Shown: positions 56,814 through 64,000 of the stretch, one piece after another
Position numbering within the stretch: the first letter of the stretch is position 1
How the letters are laid out: the number at the start of each line of letters is the position of its first letter
Program-made: the position numbers and the translations under genes
Notes under the pieces: model-generated
What the model was told of the DNA's origin: nothing
Seen by the model: only the letters and a program-made list of their open reading frames with translations
Database searches by the model: none
Assembly: GCF_033954455.1 (NCBI RefSeq)
Contig: NZ_CP121473.1
Coordinates: 5,402,624 to 5,466,623, forward strand
Direction of reading: 5' to 3'
DNA length: 64,000 nt
Source: Thiorhodovibrio litoralis
GTDB lineage: Bacteria; Pseudomonadota; Gammaproteobacteria; Chromatiales; Chromatiaceae

Positions 56814-58361
56814 ATGTCGCCCAAGGTCTTTGTACGTTTTCTTGCCGCCTCCTTGCTCGGGGGAGCCGCGCTCGCATTGCCCGGCACCGTGCTCGCGGAA
56901 ATCCCTGCCGCCCCGGTCATGACTCTTTATCAGTTCAACGGGCCGGTGCGGATGCCTTATTATCAAATCGGCGCCTCAGGCCCTGGAGCGATCGCGGGTT
57001 ACCTGAGCCAGGGTACCTCGGTGATTCCCTGCCTGGTGGTGCGCAACGGGCGCGCCCTGACTGACGCCAAGGGCACGCCTTTTGTCGGTTTCAAGGTGGT
57101 GGTCGATTCGGCCAAGGCAGGTGCGGAAGCGACCGATACATTCAAGCAGGCGGTGGCGCGTCAGGAATCCCTGACGGTCAAGAATCATCACTGCGCTAGC
57201 GATGTTCGCCATGTACTGAACATACGCGACCTTTACATCCTCACGAAAGCGCCGTTTTTTGACCCGCCGCGAACCAAAGCCGGCGCCGGAGGTGCCGCTG
57301 GTGGTGATCAGGCGCGCTCCGAGCTGGATCGGCTGGTGCGGGAATTTCACAATTCGCGCGAGTGCGCTGTTGTCGACGGCTCCGGACTGCTCGGGCGGCG
57401 CGACCGCTTGGCGCGGGCGTGGGATGATTTTATCGCGCGTAAGGACGATAAATCCGACGCGCAGGTGCTCGCCCGAGCCAAGCACCTCGACTACAGCATG
57501 CGCACCGCGATCTACGAGGGCCACCTCGATCGCGGCTGTAACGCCTATGGTGCCTGTGAAAGAGAGGTGGTGGTCCTGTCCATTCGCAACCGCGCGGTGG
57601 GGCAATGCAGCAAGGGCCAGGGGTGCCGTTTTCCGGGCGACTTCCAGGGCGTTGCCTCGGACCCTTCGCAATACAACATTTGGGATGCCTACCTCACGCA
57701 GATTTCCGGTCTGACGTCCTGTTATCTGCGCTCAGACCTGGCCGACAGGGATTATTACCGGCGCATTCAGGCCATGTATGCGCAAAATATCGGCAATGCC
57801 GAGCGCATCCTCTACGGAGGCGATCAGGAACTGACCAAGGTTTTCCCTGATACCCCGCTGTCGGATCTCACCGAGCTGCGACATTATTATCATCCCCCGG
57901 CCATGCGAAAGTGCTTTCCCCAAGCTGAGCGTATCGAGTATATGAGCGGCGCGGTGGCGGAGAAGGACGGCCAGTTCGCGCTCATTGCCAATACCCGCAT
58001 CGAAGTGGGCAAGCGCGTTGGCAGTGGCTATTTGTTCAAGGAATTTAGCTTCGATTACACGCCCGAGGGTGACAAGCTCAAGGTCCTCGACAACTACCCG
58101 GGGTTTGTCGTCGACGGGCGCAAGGTGAGCTTGAAGTCTGGCCACAGCTGCACACCCTATGGTGTATCGCGCTCCTGTAGTTTCAAGAAGGTTGGCCGCT
58201 ACCGGACGATTCCAAGCTGGTTGAGCGCTGGCAAACCACTGTCCATCGGCTGTCAGATTCAAACGCGTGGAGAAAGCTGCACCAAGGCACCGAAAGAGGA
58301 ACGCATTCGCGTCGGCGGGGCCTGTGACACCGAGATGATGCCGGTAACGCGGGTTCCGTGA
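56814..58361 (+). CDS. Unrecognised exported protein
   Basis: A 515-residue protein of no family I can name. The signal peptide is clear (VFVRFLAASLLGGAALALPG then TVLAEIP, cleavage near residue 33). The mature part is Tyr- and Cys-bearing (about ten Cys, several as pairs such as GCNAYGACE and GQCSKGQGCRF), which suggests disulfides in the periplasm or outside. Segments LYILTKAPFFDPP, YNIWDAYLTQISGLTSCYLR and RIEYMSGAVAEKDGQFALIAN appear structured, and the centre (about 245-330) recalls a lytic or peptidase fold only weakly. I start it at 56814, directly before the signal; the frame is open from 56742. Its TGA overlaps the mobA GTG, so they are co-translated. Confidence 0.75.
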   Translation: MSPKVFVRFLAASLLGGAALALPGTVLAEIPAAPVMTLYQFNGPVRMPYYQIGASGPGAIAGYLSQGTSVIPCLVVRNGRALTDAKGTPFVGFKVVVDSAKAGAEATDTFKQAVARQESLTVKNHHCASDVRHVLNIRDLYILTKAPFFDPPRTKAGAGGAAGGDQARSELDRLVREFHNSRECAVVDGSGLLGRRDRLARAWDDFIARKDDKSDAQVLARAKHLDYSMRTAIYEGHLDRGCNAYGACEREVVVLSIRNRAVGQCSKGQGCRFPGDFQGVASDPSQYNIWDAYLTQISGLTSCYLRSDLADRDYYRRIQAMYAQNIGNAERILYGGDQELTKVFPDTPLSDLTELRHYYHPPAMRKCFPQAERIEYMSGAVAEKDGQFALIANTRIEVGKRVGSGYLFKEFSFDYTPEGDKLKVLDNYPGFVVDGRKVSLKSGHSCTPYGVSRSCSFKKVGRYRTIPSWLSAGKPLSIGCQIQTRGESCTKAPKEERIRVGGACDTEMMPVTRVP

Positions 58362-58993
58362 TCGGAGCCGCAGGAATCACCGGCCTGATTCTTTGTGGTG
58401 GTCGCGGCCAACGGATGCAGGGCCGCGATAAAGGCTTGGTGCTCTTTCAGGGCCGCAGGCTTATTGACCGGGTGGTCAACCGCCTTGAGCCCCAGGTCGC
58501 CGCGCTGCTGCTCAGTGCCAATCGCCACGCTGAGGACTATCGGGCTTTCGGCTGGCCGGTGCTCAGCGATACCGATGCTGAATATCCCGGTCCTCTGGCG
58601 GGTTTGAGCCGCGGAATGGAAGCGGCAATGACACCCTGGCTGTTGACCGTGCCCTGTGACGGTCCCTGGTTACCGCAGGATCTGCGACAAAGGCTGGTCA
58701 AAGCCATCGAAGTGGGCAAAACATCGGTGGCGATTGCGCATGACGGCAAAGGCGCGCAATTCAGCTATGCCTTAATTCACTGCTCGCTCCATGGGGATCT
58801 GCGGGCCTGTTTCGAGGCAGGCGACCGACGGCTCGGCGGCTGGTTGATGCGCCACAATCCGGCGCTCGCCGATTTTTCGGATAACCCGCAAGCTTTCACC
58901 AACCTGAACAGACCCGAGGATTTCGATCGGGCCGAGCGTTTGGGTCGCGGCCTATTTGCCGATACAGAAACTCGCGAATATTTCCCCGAGTAA
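58358..58993 (+). CDS. mobA: Molybdenum cofactor guanylyltransferase
   Basis: A 211-residue nucleotidyltransferase. The GTP-binding signature is ILCGGRGQRMQGRDKGLV at residues about 11-28. LEPQVAALLLSANRH, DTDAEYPGPLAGLSRGM and LLTVPCDGPWLP follow in the order expected for MobA, and NLNRPEDF is the usual C-terminal motif. It joins GMP to Mo-molybdopterin to form the bis-MGD cofactor of DMSO-reductase-family enzymes. The start is GTG at 58358, which overlaps the stop of the upstream gene (GTGA). Its 3' end overlaps the convergent mnmE gene by 42 bp. No other molybdenum-cofactor gene is in the window. Confidence 0.9.
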   Translation: MIGAAGITGLILCGGRGQRMQGRDKGLVLFQGRRLIDRVVNRLEPQVAALLLSANRHAEDYRAFGWPVLSDTDAEYPGPLAGLSRGMEAAMTPWLLTVPCDGPWLPQDLRQRLVKAIEVGKTSVAIAHDGKGAQFSYALIHCSLHGDLRACFEAGDRRLGGWLMRHNPALADFSDNPQAFTNLNRPEDFDRAERLGRGLFADTETREYFPE

Positions 58994-60358
58994 ATCTTCG
59001 GAGGTGAATTCGCCGGTGATCTCACCCAAGGCATGCTGCGCCTGACGCAGATCCTCGGCGATGATTTCTGGGGGCTGGCCCGCGGCCAGGTTTGAACGCG
59101 CCTCAATCAAATATCCGCGCGTCTCTTCCAGCGCAGTCAAATGCCGACGTCGGGCGATGAAAGCGCCCTCCATCGGTCCCTGATAACCGGCGAGCTGCTT
59201 GAGGTGCTGCTTAAGTAGGTCGAGCCCCGCGCCGGTTTGTGCGGAAAGGGCAAGCTGCGGCCAAGGTCGCGATGGCTCGCAGGGCTCGGCAAGACCGGGG
59301 TCTTCGCCGAGAAGGTCGATCTTGTTTCGCACCAGGGTAAGCGGCGGATCACCGGCTGGGTGGACAAATTCATCGAGCCCGCCGGGTTCCCCTTCGGTCG
59401 CATCGTAGACCCAGAGGATCAGATCGCAGGAAGCAATCTGTTCACGCGCGCGGCGCATTCCTTCCTGCTCGATGGCGTCTTGGCTCTCGCGCAACCCGGC
59501 GGTATCGATCAGATGCAGCGGCATGCCCTCGAGATGAATGTCGGCATGAACGAGGTCGCGGGTTGTTCCCGGTGTCGCGGTGACGATGGCGGAGTCCTGT
59601 CCCGACAAACGGTTCAACAGGCTGGATTTTCCCGCGTTTGGCGGACCGGCGATCACCAGCGTCATGCCATCGCGAACCCGCTCGCCCTGGTGGGAGCGCT
59701 CAAGCAGTTGCTCTACATCCGCGAGGGCTCGGGAGATTTCCGGTCCCAAGGCCGCGAGCTCGCTTAGCTCAATATCTTCATCGGAAAAATCGAGCCCGGC
59801 TTCAATCAATGTACGTTGCCTGATCAGGCTTGTACGCAAGGCATCTACCGGCTCGGCTAGCGCCCCTGCGAGGGTCCGTTGGGCCAGGCGCGCTTGGGTC
59901 TGATTGGTGCTTGAGATCAGGTCGGCAACTGCTTCGGCCTGGGTGAGGTCGATCTTGCCGTTAATGAAGGCGCGCTCAGTGAATTCTCCCGGTCGGGCAA
60001 GACGTGCCCCGAGGGCGATAATGCGCGCAAGTAGCAGGTCGAGAACCACCGGACTGCCATGAGCTTGCAGCTCAAGTACCGGCTCACCGGTATAGGAGCG
60101 GGGAGGCATAAAAAGGACCGCAATGCCCTGATCAATGCTCTCCCCCGACCCGTCGCGAAAGTCGCAGAGAACTGCCTGTCGGTCAGGCAATGGGTTGCGG
60201 ATAATCGCAGCCGCAATATCTGGCGCATGCTGTCCGGATACCCGCACCACACCGATGCCGCCCCGCCCGGGCGGCGTGGCGATGGCGGCAATGGTGTCTG
60301 AATCGGCGCTGAGCAACGGGCGCTTTATTTGTTGAGAGTCATACCGCGGCGCAGCCAC
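58952..60358 (-). CDS. mnmE: tRNA modification GTPase MnmE
   Basis: A 468-residue protein of standard MnmE length. The N-terminal domain opens DTIAAIATPPGRGGIGVVRVSG. The G domain has G1 IAGPPNAGKSSLLNRL, G3 LIDTAGLRESQDAIEQ and G4 LVRNKIDLLG. It ends in FASFCIGK, the C-terminal C-x-G-K motif required for catalysis. With MnmG it makes 5-carboxymethylaminomethyl-uridine at the wobble position of tRNA. The G1 has Pro-Pro (GPPNAGKSS), a tolerated variant. The start GTG at 60358 gives N-terminal residues AAPRYDSQQIKRP beyond the usual start; an internal start is possible. It follows yidC after 9 bp. Confidence 0.95.
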   Translation of the reverse strand: MAAPRYDSQQIKRPLLSADSDTIAAIATPPGRGGIGVVRVSGQHAPDIAAAIIRNPLPDRQAVLCDFRDGSGESIDQGIAVLFMPPRSYTGEPVLELQAHGSPVVLDLLLARIIALGARLARPGEFTERAFINGKIDLTQAEAVADLISSTNQTQARLAQRTLAGALAEPVDALRTSLIRQRTLIEAGLDFSDEDIELSELAALGPEISRALADVEQLLERSHQGERVRDGMTLVIAGPPNAGKSSLLNRLSGQDSAIVTATPGTTRDLVHADIHLEGMPLHLIDTAGLRESQDAIEQEGMRRAREQIASCDLILWVYDATEGEPGGLDEFVHPAGDPPLTLVRNKIDLLGEDPGLAEPCEPSRPWPQLALSAQTGAGLDLLKQHLKQLAGYQGPMEGAFIARRRHLTALEETRGYLIEARSNLAAGQPPEIIAEDLRQAQHALGEITGEFTSEDLLGEIFASFCIGK

Positions 60359-60367
60359 GGAGATGCA

Positions 60368-62077
60368 TCAGGCGTGCTTGTGTCGTTCTTCCTGTTCGAT
60401 CTTGCGGGTGATGTACCACTGCTGAGCGATCGACAGCAGGTTATTGACTGTCCAGTAAAGCACCAGCCCAGACGGGAAGAATGCAAAGAAAACAGTGAAG
60501 ACCACCGGCAGTGCCAGCATGATCTTCTCTTGCATCGGGTCCGGCGGTGGAGGATTGAGCTTCTGCTGCGCGAACATGGAAACGCCCATGATCAGCGGCA
60601 GGATGTAGTAAGGATCGGGCGCGGTGAGATTATCGAGCCAGAAAATAAAGGGCGCGTGACGCAGCTCGACGCTCTCAAGCAGGACCCAATAGAGCGCGAT
60701 GAACACTGGTATCTGGACCAGAATGGGCAGGCAACCACCGAGAGGATTGATCTTTTCCTTTTTATACAGCTCCATCATTGCCTGATTGAGCCGCTCCTTG
60801 TCATCGCCGTAGCGGTCCTTGAGCGCTTTCATGCGCGGTGTGAGCTTGCGCATGTGTGCCATGGATTTGTAGCTGGTTTCTGACAACTTATAGAAAGCCG
60901 CCTTGATCAGAATGGTGAGCAGAATGATGGACCAGCCCCAGTTGCCGACGAGCTTGTGAATCCAGGACAACACCCAGTGAATGGGTTCGGCAAGAATTGT
61001 CAGCCAGCCATAATCGACCGCAAGGTGAAGCCCCGGAGCAACCTTGGCAAGGCGATCGGCCAGTTTTGGACCTATAAACAACTGGTCCTCAAAGGCATGT
61101 TGCTCCCCGGGAGCCAGAGTCACCGGGGGCGAGTACTGACCGATAATGTAGCGTGGGTCGGGATCGTTCTTCCCGATCACCTTAGTGTAGAAGGTCTGCG
61201 GCAACGACTCCGGCGGCACCCATGCTGCAAGAAAATAATGCTGGATCATGGCAATCCAACCGCCGGTAATCTGCTCGTCCAGCGGTTGTTTCGTCATCTC
61301 CTTGAAGTCTTCTTTTTTATATTTGACTTCGGGACCGTAATAGACGCCGCCGGTGTAGGTGCGAGCAACAAACTTGGGCTGATTTGCTTCGGTCTGCGGG
61401 CTACGTTGAAGCTGCTGGTAAGCGCGAAGGCTAACAGGTGAATCTGTGTGATTGATGATTTCCTGGGATGCTTTCACCAAGTAACTACCCCGGGTGAAGC
61501 GGTAGGTCTTAACCACCTCAATGTCGCTTGCATTGCCCCATCGGAAAGTTACGACCTGTTCATCTTGGTCAGCATCAAGGCGATAACTGTCTGCCTCTGC
61601 TGAAAAAATCGTTTCATGGGTGGGAAAGGCGCTTTGCGGCTGGCCTAAAAGACCCGACTGCACAATGAACATGTTGGGTGGCAGGTCTTTGAGCAACTGA
61701 AATTTATCGTCGGGCTTTTCCGCTGTCGCTGCATAGTTGAGCAGCCAAAGATTCTCGATGGTGGCGCCTTGCGGAGATATTTGCGCGCGCAATACATCGG
61801 TCTCGACAGTGATCGGACTCAGGCGCGGTGAGTCGGCCGCGGTAGCCGAGGAGGAGGCCGGATCGGTTGCGACGGCGGGTGCATCATCAGGCAAGGTCGG
61901 CTTGGGCAGGCTGTCGTCGGATGATGCCGCGTTCAGTGAAGATGGGCTTGCAGCCGGGCTTGGCGCCGTTGCCGTTGTGCCTGGCACGAGCGGGCCGTAG
62001 TCTTGGACCCAGGCCGAGTAGATCATGAAAAGCACCCCGGCGAAGGCCAGGATCAGGATCAAGCGGATATTATCCAT
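60368..62077 (-). CDS. yidC: Membrane protein insertase YidC
   Basis: A 569-residue insertase. The start MDNIRLILILAFAGVLF (first membrane span) is the usual gammaproteobacterial beginning, and AAGGA stands 11 bases upstream; the open frame runs to 62113. A Ser/Ala/Pro-rich linker (about 35-90) leads to the periplasmic beta domain (about 90-330). The membrane core has WSIILLTILIKAAFYKLSETSYKSMAHMR with the conserved Arg/Lys hydrophilic groove region, LGGCLPILVQIPVFIALYWVL and SGLVLYWTVNNLLSIAQQW. It inserts proteins into the inner membrane alone or with SecYEG. Its start overlaps the yidD stop by 8 bases. Confidence 0.95.
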   Translation of the reverse strand: MDNIRLILILAFAGVLFMIYSAWVQDYGPLVPGTTATAPSPAASPSSLNAASSDDSLPKPTLPDDAPAVATDPASSSATAADSPRLSPITVETDVLRAQISPQGATIENLWLLNYAATAEKPDDKFQLLKDLPPNMFIVQSGLLGQPQSAFPTHETIFSAEADSYRLDADQDEQVVTFRWGNASDIEVVKTYRFTRGSYLVKASQEIINHTDSPVSLRAYQQLQRSPQTEANQPKFVARTYTGGVYYGPEVKYKKEDFKEMTKQPLDEQITGGWIAMIQHYFLAAWVPPESLPQTFYTKVIGKNDPDPRYIIGQYSPPVTLAPGEQHAFEDQLFIGPKLADRLAKVAPGLHLAVDYGWLTILAEPIHWVLSWIHKLVGNWGWSIILLTILIKAAFYKLSETSYKSMAHMRKLTPRMKALKDRYGDDKERLNQAMMELYKKEKINPLGGCLPILVQIPVFIALYWVLLESVELRHAPFIFWLDNLTAPDPYYILPLIMGVSMFAQQKLNPPPPDPMQEKIMLALPVVFTVFFAFFPSGLVLYWTVNNLLSIAQQWYITRKIEQEERHKHA

Positions 62078-62294
62078 TGGGATGTGTTGTCCTTTTACCG
62101 GGGACAGGATCAAAGCCGCTGGAACCCCAAGGTTGGCAGCGGAAAATGCGCCAGATCGCCAGACCAGTGCCGATCACCGCCCCATGGCGGTCAAGTGCTT
62201 GGCTGGCATACTCTGAACAACTGGGGTAATAGCGGCAGTGACGCCCTACAAAGGGGCTAAGAATCAGCTGATACAGGCGAATCAAAGCGCGCAT
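62070..62294 (-). CDS. yidD: Membrane protein insertion efficiency factor YidD
   Basis: A 74-residue protein. LIRLYQLILSPFVGRHCRYYPSCS is cut here to its key parts: an amphipathic N-terminal helix, then the invariant Cys-containing CRYYPSCSEYASQAL and the CQPWGSSGFDPVP end. The start is the Met of MRALIRLYQL at 62294; the longer frame to 62435 overlaps rnpA fully. It overlaps rnpA by 13 bases and yidC by 8, the conserved arrangement. It assists YidC-dependent insertion at the inner membrane. Confidence 0.95.
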   Translation of the reverse strand: MRALIRLYQLILSPFVGRHCRYYPSCSEYASQALDRHGAVIGTGLAIWRIFRCQPWGSSGFDPVPGKRTTHPNG

Positions 62295-62692
62295 CGTGGT
62301 AACGACGGGGCGAGTTGAGTATCGCTTTGGATTCGCTGCCAGTGCGCTTGCAGGGAATGAAACAGGCGCGCGTTCCGCGCCCCTGTGGAGCCCCGTTTGG
62401 CCATGACCACAAGATCGATGTTGGTGTTGTCCCATCGCGGATTAGCCAGGCGAAATGACTCGCGAACAATGCGTTTGATGCGGTTTCGATCGGTTGCTCT
62501 CGCAGCAGCCTTGCGCGAGATTGCGAGCCCGAGGCGACAGGCGGAAAAAGGATACTCCTCAGCCTGTTGTCTGGCAGCGATCACGGTGAAAAATTCATCA
62601 TGGCGTCGAATCCCCGAGTTAAACACATGCTTGAATTGATCAGCTTTTAGCAGTCTCTGCACGCGAGTAAACTGAGTGGACGCGGTTGTCAT
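62282..62692 (-). CDS. rnpA: Ribonuclease P protein component
   Basis: A 136-residue protein. The diagnostic RNA-binding motif RNRIKRIVRESFRL is near residue 67, preceded by RLGLAISRKAAARAT. The start MTTASTQFTRVQRLL gives a normal length; the frame stays open to 62767 but the extension is not family-like. It is the protein cofactor of the RNA enzyme that trims the 5' end of tRNA. The gap to rpmH upstream is nearly 400 bp, much larger than usual. Confidence 0.95.
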   Translation of the reverse strand: MTTASTQFTRVQRLLKADQFKHVFNSGIRRHDEFFTVIAARQQAEEYPFSACRLGLAISRKAAARATDRNRIKRIVRESFRLANPRWDNTNIDLVVMAKRGSTGARNARLFHSLQAHWQRIQSDTQLAPSLPRCAL

Positions 62693-63088
62693 GGTTCTGA
62701 AGCGCGGCAGTAGTTGGCAGGCGGCGGGTCTCACAAATCTCGCCGACCTCAGTCCGATGACCGCCAAGTATCGCCAAAGTTGCTTGCGAGGAATACCCGC
62801 TAGCGTCCGGCGGGACCATCACCCGGAGAGGACCCGGCTTCGCGTTAAATGATCCGGTAAATTTTGGCGGGCGATGTCGCTGCGCTTAGCGGATGACCGG
62901 TGATCGGCGGAAACGCGATTCACCCCGAAACTCGCGGGGAGCTGGGGTTAGCGCATCAATCAGCGGCAATATTCGCATACCTTACTGTTAATGCGCAGCT
63001 TCAACTTTCGCGGTGCTGCCCCGCCACAACCTTTAGCCGTGCGTTACAAATCGCGAGCCACTAACAGCCAGCCGCTCACAGCAAGGAA
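62693..63088. other. Unusually long rpmH-rnpA spacer, no gene seen
   Basis: About 395 bp between two genes that usually lie within tens of bases. No protein-like open frame is seen. A short stem CACCCCG / CGGGGAG (about 62920-62943) is present. Either rnpA has its own promoter here or the region holds an undetected RNA element. Confidence 0.5.
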
Positions 63089-63226
63089 TTAACGGGGCGC
63101 CAGGGTCAGCCGGCCTTTGGCGCGGCGTGCCTTGAGAACCTTGCGCCCGTTTCTGGTCGCGCGTCGAGCGCGAAAACCGTGGGTGCGAGCGCGTTTGATG
63201 CGACTGGGCTTGAAGGTTTGTTTCAT
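63089..63226 (-). CDS. rpmH: 50S ribosomal protein L34
   Basis: A 45-residue, highly basic protein. [19 protein letters not shown] is the L34 core; the start [11 protein letters not shown] is a variant of the usual MKRTFQPS. CGGAGC lies about 8 bases before the ATG. It is part of the large ribosomal subunit and lies divergent from dnaA, as in most gammaproteobacteria. Confidence 0.97.
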   Translation of the reverse strand: MKQTFKPSRIKRARTHGFRARRATRNGRKVLKARRAKGRLTLAPR

Positions 63227-63345
63227 GCGAGCAAGCTCCGAAAGCCATAACTTGATAATGGGGATTTGAAAAAATTTGGGCATCGAGCGCGCGGGCAACC
63301 GGGACCAAGACCAGGAGGCAGGATTTGGCTCGAAAAAGACTCCGA

Positions 63346-63374
63346 AATCTAACCGAATTGTGAGCAATCGTCAA
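63346..63374 (-). promoter_or_regulatory. Predicted sigma70 promoter of rpmH
   Basis: On the minus strand TTGACG (63374-63369) and TAGATT (63351-63346) are separated by exactly 17 bp. The start site would be near 63339, leaving a leader of about 110 bases before the rpmH ATG at 63226. Confidence 0.7.
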
Positions 63375-63538
63375 GCGGACTGGAGAACCAGCGGCTGCTC
63401 GCCGTTGTAGATCAGCGGGCGTGCAGAGGCTAGACTTGTCTGCTTTCACCGCGAAGCTTCGCAAGCTCTCGGGCATCCCGCTCGGGCTAGCCGGCACTGT
63501 TGCCCGGACTCGCAAACGGACGGAAAACTCTAATCTCA
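63375..63538. other. Spacer before dnaA; no DnaA-box cluster seen
   Basis: The rpmH-dnaA gap (63227-63538) is a common place for oriC, but no TTATNCACA box was found on either strand and no AT-rich unwinding region is visible. It probably holds the dnaA promoter only. Confidence 0.5.
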
Positions 63539-64000
63539 ATGACGTCAACAAGTCCCACTTTTATTAGCGTCTGGAAAGACTGTGTCGAACGCTTGCGCCA
63601 AGAGTTGGGTTCGCAGGAGTTGAATACCTGGATTCTCCCACTACAGGCTAGCCAAGATGGTGGTGAACTGTTGCTTTTTGCACCTAATCGATTTGTGCGC
63701 GACTGGGTCTGTAATCATTATCAAGGTCGGATTGAGGATATTTGCCGAGATCTAAGTTCGCAAGAGATCGCAGGTATTCGCTTTGAGATCGGAGCGCTTG
63801 GAGTAGACCAGACGGACCAAGGTGGAGGAAGCAAGAGCGGTGAACCCAAGGGTCTCGGTGGAGGTTCGATCAGGTCTAGGGCCGGCGCTCACGGGGCAGC
63901 ATCACTCGACGAAAGGCGACGGGCGGCAAACTTATCGGCGTTATTTCGCTTCGACACCTTTGTGGAAGGAAAATCAAACCAGATTGCCCGAGCGGCATCG
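63539..64000 (+). CDS. dnaA: Chromosomal replication initiator DnaA (5' part, cut by window end)
   Basis: The first 154 codons of dnaA; the frame is open to the last base. Domain I is recognisable: SVWKDCVERLRQELGSQELN, then TWILPLQA and LLLFAPNRFVRDWVCNHY. Next comes a Gly/Ser-rich, variable domain II (about 85-135). The final residues FDTFVEGKSNQIARAAS are the start of domain III, where the usual text is F-x-x-F-V-x-G-x-S-N. DnaA binds oriC and opens the DNA for replication. It is divergent from rpmH. Confidence 0.95.
   Translation, partial: MTSTSPTFISVWKDCVERLRQELGSQELNTWILPLQASQDGGELLLFAPNRFVRDWVCNHYQGRIEDICRDLSSQEIAGIRFEIGALGVDQTDQGGGSKSGEPKGLGGGSIRSRAGAHGAASLDERRRAANLSALFRFDTFVEGKSNQIARAAS

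Noticed and set aside
63227..63538. oriC between rpmH and dnaA
   Set aside because: No DnaA-box cluster or AT-rich unwinding region seen.

Overview
The window reads as one contiguous piece of a GC-rich gammaproteobacterial chromosome. The right end carries the conserved block dnaA / rpmH-rnpA-yidD-yidC-mnmE. The accessory content (SapC-family proteins, DUF4214 surface proteins, TPR-sulfotransferases, a SPINDLY-type glycosyltransferase, an Rpn-type nuclease) resembles large-genome environmental species. A purple sulfur bacterium (Chromatiaceae-like) is my best guess, but that is an inference from gene content only.

Region 1 (1-1289): a six-copy 11-bp-period heptamer array abuts the start codon of a small putative DNA-binding protein, followed convergently by an Rpn/PD-(D/E)XK nuclease. 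Region 2 (1384-16812, all minus strand): a ~15 kb transcription unit. It begins with a large acidic, Cys-free, Thr/Asp-rich surface protein with features of a type I secretion substrate. Past a strong terminator it continues with an unknown protein, a TPR-sulfotransferase, SapC, a 1544-residue protein joining TPRs, an O-GlcNAc-transferase-like domain, an FkbM methyltransferase and a sulfotransferase, then another methyltransferase and a second TPR-sulfotransferase. I propose a dedicated cytoplasmic system that modifies (glycosylates, sulfates, methylates) the surface protein before export.

Region 3 (17490-19824): a Sec-exported FG-GAP protein with C-terminal DUF4214. Region 4 (19984-34068): a tightly overlapping polysaccharide operon: Wzm/Wzt ABC exporter with a tiny membrane protein encoded between them, a triple-methyltransferase protein with a 7-residue tandem repeat (WbdD-like chain terminator/ruler candidate), GT4 glycosyltransferases including a three-module fusion, and a GtrA/GtrB/polytopic-transferase trio. 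Region 5 (34383-42474): another DUF4214 type I substrate, a reprolysin-like metalloprotease with what looks like its propeptide encoded as a separate upstream gene, and the PrtD/PrtE-type exporter.

Region 6 (42516-55403): a second SapC with a CbiX-type chelatase, a small membrane ORF, an RND efflux pair, a PAS-GGDEF-EAL protein, an HDOD protein and a hybrid histidine kinase. Region 7 (55751-64000): rpoH, a secreted unknown protein, mobA, and the dnaA-side housekeeping block; dnaA runs off the right end. No tRNA, rRNA, CRISPR array or insertion sequence was recognised.
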